Shown: positions 1 to 4,624 of the stretch, piece by piece
Numbering within the stretch: the stretch's first letter is position 1
How the letters are laid out: every line of letters begins with the position of its first letter
Assembly: GCA_007129695.1 (NCBI GenBank)
Contig: SKVA01000450.1
Span: 1 to 5,377 of the forward strand
Origin: Spirochaetaceae bacterium
GTDB taxonomy: Bacteria > Spirochaetota > Spirochaetia > DSM-27196 > SLST01
DNA: 5,377 nucleotides
Reading direction: 5' to 3'
Position numbers and translations under genes: made by a program
The notes under the pieces: model-generated
Databases searched by the model: none
The model's input: the letters and a program-made list of their open reading frames with translations, nothing else
Told to the model about the DNA's origin: nothing

Positions 1-2213
1 ACGTCGATCCGTCCGACCGGCGAAGTGATGCCTCCTTGCGCGTGCGTGAGGCGATCGGTCTGCGGTGCGATGTCGATCCGCGCGAAGCCGGGTGCCGCCG
101 GTCGCACGCCGAGCACCGCGCGCACGAAGTCGACCGCGGGCCACGAGCTCCACGCGTGACAGTCGCTTCGACCCGGCAGGTACTCGGCGCACGTCGACAG
201 GTTGAGCGCGCGCATCTCGCGCCACGGGTTGAGTACGTGACTGTCGAAGCGCTCGTACGCGCCGATGCGTTCGAGCGCCCGCGCCAGGTAGAAGCTCTGC
301 ATCAGCTTCATCGGTATCAGTCGATCGTCGAACAGCCGGACGTTGATCCGCGACATCTGCGCGTCGGTTGCGACCCCTGACAGGATCGCGAGAACCTGGC
401 TGTGCTGCGATAGCCGGTCATCGACGCGGCCGGGACCCTCCAGGAAGAGCCCTTCGGACTCGCTCCACGCGCTGTCTCGTACGATCGGCGTGATTCGCTC
501 GACCACTCGATCCCATCGCAGCGCGTCGTCGGGTGACCCGGCTTCGCGATGGAGCCGCGCCGCGGCTCGCGCGGCGTAGATGAACAGACAGGTGAGGTAG
601 GTCGACTCTCCGGCTACGAGCGCGGGCGGTTCGCCGCGCGGCCACTCGTCGGCGCTGTCGACCATGTTCCACGGCTCGACCTCTCCGACGAACCCGTTGT
701 CGCGCAGGCGGTTGCGGAAGTAGACGAGCGTTCCGTCGACCGCGTGGAGGCAGCTACGGACGAACTCGGTCTGTGCCGGCCCCGCGTACTGCCAGAAGTC
801 GTCGACCATCAGGACCCACAGCAGTGCGAAGTACGGGATGATCTGCGCGTCGAAGCTCGGGACGCGGCTTTCGACCAGGCCGTCCCACCGCGCCGAGTTT
901 CGGTAGAGCGCGATCGATCGCTTCACGTACTCCAGGTCGCCGGTCAGGTAGAGGTGCGTGAGCGCCTCAAGGCGCGAGTCGCCCAGGTAGTGGAGCTGTT
1001 CGTAGTACGGACAGTCCTCAAACGTTTCGTGCGAACAGAGCCGGAGCGTCCGCCAGCACATCTCCCGGATCGCGTCGTACTCGGGCTCGTCGCACGAGAA
1101 CGCCGACGCGTCGTCGACCGGGTACGTCGTGTAGCGATAGCTCGCGTCGCGGAGCGTGAACTCCGTCGCTCCTTCGGACACGACGATCTTCACGAACCAG
1201 AACGTTCTCCAGTGAAACGGTTCGTAGTGGAACGCGGCGCCGTCGAGCGTGATCGTATCGCGGTATCCGGCGACCTGACCCGCGTCAAGGTCATCGCGGA
1301 TCCCCTTTACCCACGGACCGTCGGGTGCGGGAATCGGCGATCCCTGCGTCCCGGGCGTGCCCGGAGGATACACGACCGACTCGCCGTAGATGACCGCGAT
1401 CGTGCGTCCTTCGCCGCCCTCGAACGTCAGTTCGGGGAAGCCGGTCGTAAGCGATCCGGCGTTGAGCACGAGCTCGCCGGACGAGTGTGCCGGAACGCTC
1501 CACGGTAGCTCCACCGTGGTGCGCGGCGACCCCGCGCCGTCGCGGCGAACCGACGCGCCGGCAAACTGCCTCGTCTGTTCGCACAGGTGATCGATCGGCC
1601 GTCGGTGCAGGTGCGGTGTCTGGACGACGCCCCACAGCGACATGTTACCGATCGCGCCCGCGTCGGTCGCAGCGGCCCACTTGGAGTCGTCGAAGTCGGG
1701 ACGGTGCCATCCCTGCGGGTACGCCGCCGCGTCGACCAGCTCCATGTGCTTCAGGAAGGTCTGCGAGTTCGAGAACCACGACGTCCGGTCGGGTCTGACC
1801 GCGCCATCGTCGCTCACAATCCACCCCGCCGGCGTGTCCACGCCAAGGTCGGGCGGACCCTGGACCAGCAGCCCCGCGCGGTACGTGTGGATCTCCGACT
1901 CCTGCCGGTCGATCCCGAACCAGCGGACTTCCGCCGCCAGGACGTTCTCTCCCGGAGACAGGAGCGGTGCGATGTCGTAGGTGTCGTAGTAGTACTCGGC
2001 CGGATTGCCCTTGAGCGGACCGCGTCCGATTCGTGTGCCGTTCAGGTAGAGAACGTATCGGCTCTCCGCGCTCACATGGATCACCGCAGTGGCCGGTAGC
2101 GTGTCGACCGTGAATCGCCTGCGCAGCCGCCTGACTTCCAGGCCCGGTCCGCCGATCGCGTCGCTCCACGCCAGATGCGCGCTCCAGATCACTCCATCTT
2201 TGTTCACGTACAT
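1..2213 (-). CDS. alpha-L-rhamnosidase, glycoside hydrolase family 78 type (C-terminus cut by window edge)
   Basis: Predicted inverting glycosidase that releases terminal alpha-L-rhamnose from oligosaccharides or glycosides. There are 737 codons without a stop, running off the left edge. Residues about 35-120 resemble the N-terminal beta-sandwich of GH78 (VLYLNGTRIGRGPL, then YYYDTYDIAPLLSPGENVL). The (alpha/alpha)6 catalytic domain covers about 370-660 and the C-terminal beta domain begins near 690 (VLGVRPAAPGFARIDIAPQ). The motif EDCPYYEQLHYLGDSR at 399-414 supplies D400, E405 and D412. Their spacing matches the acidic residues I recall from Bacillus RhaB. E677 in STCAEYLPGRSDCHAWS is the candidate second catalytic acid. 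I expect only some tens of residues to be missing. The N-terminus (MYVNKDGVIWSAHLAW) has no signal peptide, so a cytoplasmic enzyme is inferred. The ATG at 2213 is the first usable start, because an in-frame TGA lies four codons upstream; no good Shine-Dalgarno is visible. The methyltransferase gene ends 93 bp upstream on the same strand. Family call firm, substrate inferred. Confidence 0.9.
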   Translation of the reverse strand, partial: MYVNKDGVIWSAHLAWSDAIGGPGLEVRRLRRRFTVDTLPATAVIHVSAESRYVLYLNGTRIGRGPLKGNPAEYYYDTYDIAPLLSPGENVLAAEVRWFGIDRQESEIHTYRAGLLVQGPPDLGVDTPAGWIVSDDGAVRPDRTSWFSNSQTFLKHMELVDAAAYPQGWHRPDFDDSKWAAATDAGAIGNMSLWGVVQTPHLHRRPIDHLCEQTRQFAGASVRRDGAGSPRTTVELPWSVPAHSSGELVLNAGSLTTGFPELTFEGGEGRTIAVIYGESVVYPPGTPGTQGSPIPAPDGPWVKGIRDDLDAGQVAGYRDTITLDGAAFHYEPFHWRTFWFVKIVVSEGATEFTLRDASYRYTTYPVDDASAFSCDEPEYDAIREMCWRTLRLCSHETFEDCPYYEQLHYLGDSRLEALTHLYLTGDLEYVKRSIALYRNSARWDGLVESRVPSFDAQIIPYFALLWVLMVDDFWQYAGPAQTEFVRSCLHAVDGTLVYFRNRLRDNGFVGEVEPWNMVDSADEWPRGEPPALVAGESTYLTCLFIYAARAAARLHREAGSPDDALRWDRVVERITPIVRDSAWSESEGLFLEGPGRVDDRLSQHSQVLAILSGVATDAQMSRINVRLFDDRLIPMKLMQSFYLARALERIGAYERFDSHVLNPWREMRALNLSTCAEYLPGRSDCHAWSSWPAVDFVRAVLGVRPAAPGFARIDIAPQTDRLTHAQGGITSPVGRID

Positions 2214-2230
2214 GGGCTTCGATCATCGCA

Positions 2231-2275
2231 CGAAACAATATGAAGCGCAAAGACCGATTATGAGTGGTTGTTTCG
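2231..2275 (-). promoter_or_regulatory. possible promoter/operator upstream of the rhamnosidase gene
   Basis: This spacer is AT-richer than the flanking genes. On the minus strand it has a -10-like hexamer, CATAAT (2262-2257, five of six consensus positions), which would give a leader of roughly 40 nt before the ATG at 2213. I see no good -35 at normal spacing. The hexamer is flanked by an exact 8-bp inverted repeat: CGAAACAA at 2231-2238 and TTGTTTCG at 2268-2275, 29 bp apart. On the minus strand one arm lies just upstream of the -10 and the other in the early leader, a plausible arrangement for a repressor that contacts two sites. This is an inference; chance is not excluded. Confidence 0.35.
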
Positions 2276-2306
2276 GATCGGACCGTCGGTGCCCGTAGCG
2301 CGAAGC

Positions 2307-2927
2307 CTATCTGCCGCGCGGTTCGGTCGGCTTGACCGCCAGAATCTGCACAACCGAAGCCCGACCGGTGTGACCGCGCCCCTCCACGACGTCTCGGACC
2401 ACCTCGCGTGCGATCTGCAGATCGAGGCCGGCAAGCTCGGGCCGCAGGTCGTCCACGGTCACGAGCAGGGTGGCGTCCGACGGGCCTCCGGTCGCGTACT
2501 CTATCTGGCGCGGGGTGTACGCTTCGAGCACGAACGCGCCACCCGGCAGCAGCGCGGCGGTGACGCGGGCGTGGACGCGCCGTCGGAGTTCGGGCGGAAG
2601 ATGACAGAAGATGGATACGATGACGTCCCACCGTGCGTCGCCGAAGTCGTACGACTCGAGGTCGGCTACCTGTGTCGTCATGCCGACGTTACGCGCCATC
2701 GCAAGCCGGGTCGCCTTCTGCATGCCGACCGCCGACGCATCCATCGCGGTGACCGTGAATCCACGCTCGGCCAGGAAGACCGAGTTGCGTCCCTCTCCGT
2801 CGGCGATGCAGAGCGCCCGACCGACTCGGAGGCGCGGCGCGACCTCGGCCAGGAACAAGTTCGGATCGGTCCCAAACACGTAGTCATCGGTTGCGTAGCG
2901 TTCGTCCCAGCGGTTCTTGTGCCCCAT
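2307..2927 (-). CDS. class I SAM-dependent methyltransferase, substrate unknown
   Basis: A 206-residue protein that is a complete small Rossmann-fold methyltransferase, transferring a methyl group from S-adenosylmethionine to an unknown acceptor, probably in the cytoplasm. It opens with MGHKNRWDERYATDDYVFGT, a typical beginning of the TehB/thiopurine-methyltransferase-like group (WDERY...YxFGTxPN). Motif I is ALCIADGEGRNS at 39-50, followed by AMDAS with the acidic ribose-binding D63. The strand DVIVSIFCHLPP lies at 101-112, LLPGGAFVLEAYTP at 126-139, and the C-terminal GRGHTGRASVVQILAVKP at 183-200. The ATG at 2927 is chosen because homology starts exactly there; the frame stays open upstream to 3080, but that stretch overlaps the divergent neighbour and looks non-coding. 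No clear Shine-Dalgarno precedes it. It could share a transcript with the rhamnosidase 93 bp downstream, but that gene appears to have its own promoter. Fold certain, acceptor unknown; detoxification or small-molecule methylation are both possible. Confidence 0.85.
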   Translation of the reverse strand: MGHKNRWDERYATDDYVFGTDPNLFLAEVAPRLRVGRALCIADGEGRNSVFLAERGFTVTAMDASAVGMQKATRLAMARNVGMTTQVADLESYDFGDARWDVIVSIFCHLPPELRRRVHARVTAALLPGGAFVLEAYTPRQIEYATGGPSDATLLVTVDDLRPELAGLDLQIAREVVRDVVEGRGHTGRASVVQILAVKPTEPRGR

Positions 2928-3011
2928 CGTGGCAAGGTAGCGATTCGACCGGCTTTGAGCCAGTGTGCGTACTGTCGTCTTTGTGGTACCGTGTTGCCGA
3001 AGGAGCTCTCC
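2928..3011. promoter_or_regulatory. divergent intergenic region between the methyltransferase and TIM-barrel genes
   Basis: These 84 bp separate two divergently oriented starts, so promoters for both should lie here. On the plus strand I see TTGAGC at 2955-2960 and an extended -10-like TG-G-TACCGT at 2984-2992, but the spacing between them is not canonical, so I do not assign boxes. Only short inverted repeats are present (GGCT/AGCC around 2951-2961, CAGT/ACTG around 2961-2974). No riboswitch or long hairpin is visible. Confidence 0.4.
3000..3005 (+). promoter_or_regulatory. ribosome binding site that fixes the TIM-barrel gene start
   Basis: AAGGAG, six bases before the ATG at 3012, is a strong Shine-Dalgarno at good spacing. 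It rules out the much longer open frame (from 2268) that runs antisense through the methyltransferase gene. Confidence 0.8.
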
Positions 3012-3845
3012 ATGAGACTTGGCGGACCGGTCTTTGTTGACCACCTGACTCCGGACACCTGGATTGCGGCGCTGCGGCACAAGGGGTACCGCTCGGCGTA
3101 CTGCCCGCTGTCGACCGACGCGTCTGCGGCCGAACGCGAGGAGTACCGCGCCGCCGCGGCCGAAGCCGATATCGTAATCGCCGAAGTCGGCGCATGGAGT
3201 AACCCGCTTTCATCCGACCGAACCACAGCGGATGCCGCGTACCGCAAGATCGTCGACGCGCTGCGGCTTGCCGACGACGTGGGGGCGCGCTGCTGTGTCA
3301 ACATCGCCGGCTCGCGCGGAGCCAAGTGGGACGGCCCCGATCGCAGAGACATGACCGAAGAGACGTTCGCGATGGTCGTCGATCTGGTGCGGCGGGTCCT
3401 CTCCGAAGCGGCGCCGGCCACGGCGTGCTACACGCTCGAGCCGATGCCGTGGATGTATCCCGATTCGGCCCAGAGCTACCAGCGCCTGCTGGACGCGATC
3501 GGTCATCCGCGCTTCGCGGTGCACTACGATCCGGTGAACATGATCAACAGCCCGCCGAAGTACTTCCAGAACGGAACCGAGATGTCGAGCTTCATCGAAC
3601 TGCTCGGTCCGCGGATCGTCTCCGTGCACGCGAAGGATATCATCCTCCGCGACGAACTGACGACGCACCTTGATGAGTGCATCCCCGGCGACGGCGCGCT
3701 CGACTACGCGATCCTGCTCACCGAAATCGATCGCCTGGACGACGATCTGCCGCTGATGACCGAGCACCTCAAGACCGAGGCCGAGTACGACCGCGCGGCC
3801 GATGCGATCCGCCGCTTCGCCGCCGCGGCGGGCGTCGGTCTGTAG
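3012..3845 (+). CDS. xylose-isomerase-like TIM-barrel protein (sugar isomerase/epimerase family)
   Basis: A 277-residue protein of the AP-endonuclease-2/xylose-isomerase-like barrel superfamily, which includes ketose 3-epimerases, hydroxypyruvate isomerase, inosose dehydratases and endonuclease IV. The four expected divalent-metal ligands are visible: E143 in YTLEPMPW, D173 in VHYDPVNMIN, H206 in SVHAKDI and E251 in LMTEHL. H171 and K208 are further candidate active-site residues. IVIAEVGAWSNPL at 54-66 and GARCCVNIAGSRG at 91-103 fit early barrel strands, and the length is usual for a single-domain member. GDGALDYAILLTEI (226-239) is the family-typical segment after the metal-binding His. 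There is no signal peptide, so it is probably cytoplasmic. The start is set by the strong ribosome binding site at 3000. It is transcribed divergently from the methyltransferase and convergently with the beta-barrel gene. The nearby rhamnosidase makes a sugar or sugar-acid substrate attractive, but the reaction cannot be read from sequence alone. Confidence 0.85.
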   Translation: MRLGGPVFVDHLTPDTWIAALRHKGYRSAYCPLSTDASAAEREEYRAAAAEADIVIAEVGAWSNPLSSDRTTADAAYRKIVDALRLADDVGARCCVNIAGSRGAKWDGPDRRDMTEETFAMVVDLVRRVLSEAAPATACYTLEPMPWMYPDSAQSYQRLLDAIGHPRFAVHYDPVNMINSPPKYFQNGTEMSSFIELLGPRIVSVHAKDIILRDELTTHLDECIPGDGALDYAILLTEIDRLDDDLPLMTEHLKTEAEYDRAADAIRRFAAAAGVGL

Positions 3846-3870
3846 CGGCCCTGGTATCGGGCCTGCTACA
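3841..3870. terminator. imperfect palindrome over both stop codons; possible bidirectional terminator
   Basis: TGTAGCGGCCC (3841-3851) pairs with GGGCCTGCTACA (3859-3870): eleven base pairs with one bulged T at 3864 and a seven-base loop. It contains the TAG of the plus-strand gene (3843-3845) and the TAG of the minus-strand gene (3866-3868). The position between convergent genes suggests a shared terminator or transcript-end stabiliser. No U-tract follows on either strand, so it is not a canonical intrinsic terminator. Confidence 0.5.
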
Positions 3871-4561
3871 ACCGCAGCCCTATACCGATGCCGACGTTCG
3901 ATCCGGCGCTCGAGTAGTCTCCGGTGATCGTGAAGCTTTGGCCGCTCACTTCTACTGTTTGCGTCTGGAAGCCGACCTCAAAGAGGTAGCGCAGTTCGGC
4001 GAACGCGAAGAAGTTGCTGTCGGCGCTGAAGAAGATCCGAGTACCCACCTGCGGGGCGATGATGAGCGTCGACGCGGTCACGGTCGTGCTCGCGTTCGAC
4101 GGCAGGTACTCAAGCCCGATGAAGTAGAAGCGCGGGCCTACCGCAAGACCGGCGTACGGATCGAGTCTGAGCGCGCCGAGCGTGTCCGACAAGAAGGTCA
4201 TATGCGCGAGCACGCGTCCGTACGCGCCGAGGTAGTACGAGCGCAGCCGCCAGTCGCTGTCGAATACCGCGAGCAGTCCGCAGAGCAGGCAGTAGCCGAC
4301 GTCGGCAACGGCGCCCGCGCTCAGCGTCACCGCGCCGAGCGGTACGAGTCCAACAGCGATCTGCGGTTCCACGTACGGATAGATGAGGCTCGCGATTCCG
4401 CCGGTCAGACCGATGTCGATGTTGCCAGGGCGCATCGACGGCGCGCTGCCGGCGGCGCCGTCGCTCTGTGCGAACGCAGCCGTCGGCACCGTCAGCGCTG
4501 CGACGGCAAGAAGCAGCGACAAGGCAACGATCCGGGATCCTCGTCTTCGTGCGGTATTCAT
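3866..4561 (-). CDS. secreted, probable outer-membrane beta-barrel protein of unknown function
   Basis: A 231-residue protein. It has a clear signal peptide: basic n-region MNTARRRGSR, hydrophobic stretch at about 11-30, and a likely type I signal-peptidase site after AFA at 31 (before QSD). The mature part (about 200 residues) is rich in glycine, aromatic and alternating hydrophobic residues: GNIDIGLTGGIASLIY, AVTLSAGAVADVGY, YAGLAVGPRFYFIGLEYL, FFAFAELRYLFEVGF, and a last strand NVGIGIGLRL. This suggests a small barrel of about eight to ten strands in the outer membrane. The final residue is Leu rather than the common Phe. The only two cysteines form a CLLC motif at 91-94, odd for such a barrel. 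The ATG at 4561 is preferred over the in-frame ATG at 4579: it has AGGAG five bases upstream, and the other start lies within a hairpin. I do not recognise a named family; a porin-like or surface structural role is possible. Confidence 0.75.
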   Translation of the reverse strand: MNTARRRGSRIVALSLLLAVAALTVPTAAFAQSDGAAGSAPSMRPGNIDIGLTGGIASLIYPYVEPQIAVGLVPLGAVTLSAGAVADVGYCLLCGLLAVFDSDWRLRSYYLGAYGRVLAHMTFLSDTLGALRLDPYAGLAVGPRFYFIGLEYLPSNASTTVTASTLIIAPQVGTRIFFSADSNFFAFAELRYLFEVGFQTQTVEVSGQSFTITGDYSSAGSNVGIGIGLRL

Positions 4562-4566
4562 GATTA

Positions 4567-4571
4567 CTCCT
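4567..4571 (-). promoter_or_regulatory. ribosome binding site of the beta-barrel gene, partly inside a hairpin
   Basis: AGGAG on the minus strand, five bases before the ATG at 4561. Its first two bases (4571-4570) belong to the 3' arm of the 9-bp hairpin at 4570-4590, so accessibility could depend on that fold. Confidence 0.75.
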
Positions 4572-4590
4572 CTCAGCATTGTGCTGAGAG
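4570..4590 (-). promoter_or_regulatory. 9-bp perfect hairpin in the leader of the beta-barrel gene
   Basis: The arms CTCTCAGCA (4570-4578) and TGCTGAGAG (4582-4590) are exact reverse complements around a three-base loop. On the minus strand the structure ends two bases into the Shine-Dalgarno of the downstream gene. It could tune translation, protect the 5' end of the mRNA, or be bound as DNA. No U-run follows, which argues against a terminator. The structure is seen directly; the role is inferred. Confidence 0.55.
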
Positions 4591-4591
4591 A

Positions 4592-4620
4592 AACCTACCC
4601 TGCGGCGCAGGGTAGGTCAA
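4592..4620 (-). promoter_or_regulatory. possible sigma70-type promoter of the beta-barrel gene
   Basis: On the minus strand, TTGACC (4620-4615, five of six -35 consensus positions) is followed after 17 bases by TAGGTT (4597-4592), which keeps the first, second and last bases of the -10 consensus. The start would fall near 4585, giving a leader of about 25 nt made mostly of the 9-bp hairpin. The spacer is almost entirely the 11-bp palindrome. The weak -10 and the competing terminator reading keep confidence low. Confidence 0.35.
4593..4617 (-). terminator. intrinsic terminator candidate of the ribonucleotide reductase gene (or a palindromic operator)
   Basis: ACCTACCCTGC (4593-4603) and GCAGGGTAGGT (4607-4617) form a perfect 11-bp stem with a three-base loop. 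On the minus strand it begins seven bases after the TAA of the reductase gene and is followed by TTCTCTC, giving TTTCTCT from the last stem base, a short imperfect U-tract. Position and stability fit a rho-independent terminator. The same bases sit between the possible -35 and -10 of the next gene, so a repressor-binding palindrome is the alternative. Confidence 0.6.
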
Positions 4621-4624
4621 ACCC

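Noticed and set aside
549..1508. A 319-codon open frame on the plus strand
   Set aside because: It lies antisense to the GH78 gene, has an Arg/Val/Asp-rich composition typical of reverse frames in GC-rich DNA, and shows no domain. The minus-strand frame carries clear GH78 motifs.
2276..2306. Terminator after the methyltransferase gene
   Set aside because: Only 4-bp complementarities such as ACCG/CGGT are present, and there is no U-tract; I do not call a terminator here.
1645..2631. A 328-codon minus-strand frame spanning the rhamnosidase N-terminus and the methyltransferase C-terminus
   Set aside because: It is an Arg-rich shadow frame crossing two real genes and their spacer; no family motif is visible.
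2268..3011. Upstream extension of the TIM-barrel frame to an ATG at 2268 (525 residues in total)
   Set aside because: The extension runs antisense through the complete methyltransferase gene and has no recognisable domain. The strong Shine-Dalgarno at 3000-3005 and the family-like start at 3012 fix the true start.
2928..3080. N-terminal extension of the methyltransferase to 3080
   Set aside because: It would overlap the start of the divergent TIM-barrel gene. The extra residues look like random translation, and family similarity begins at the ATG at 2927.
4562..4579. Alternative start of the beta-barrel protein at ATG 4579
   Set aside because: It would add MLRGVI before the basic n-region, lies in the hairpin and lacks a Shine-Dalgarno of its own. 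The ATG at 4561 has AGGAG at ideal spacing.
3677..4615. A 312-codon plus-strand frame across the end of the TIM-barrel gene and the beta-barrel gene
   Set aside because: It is an off-frame and antisense shadow, rich in Arg/Glu/Ala. The opposite strand encodes a signal peptide and barrel strands.
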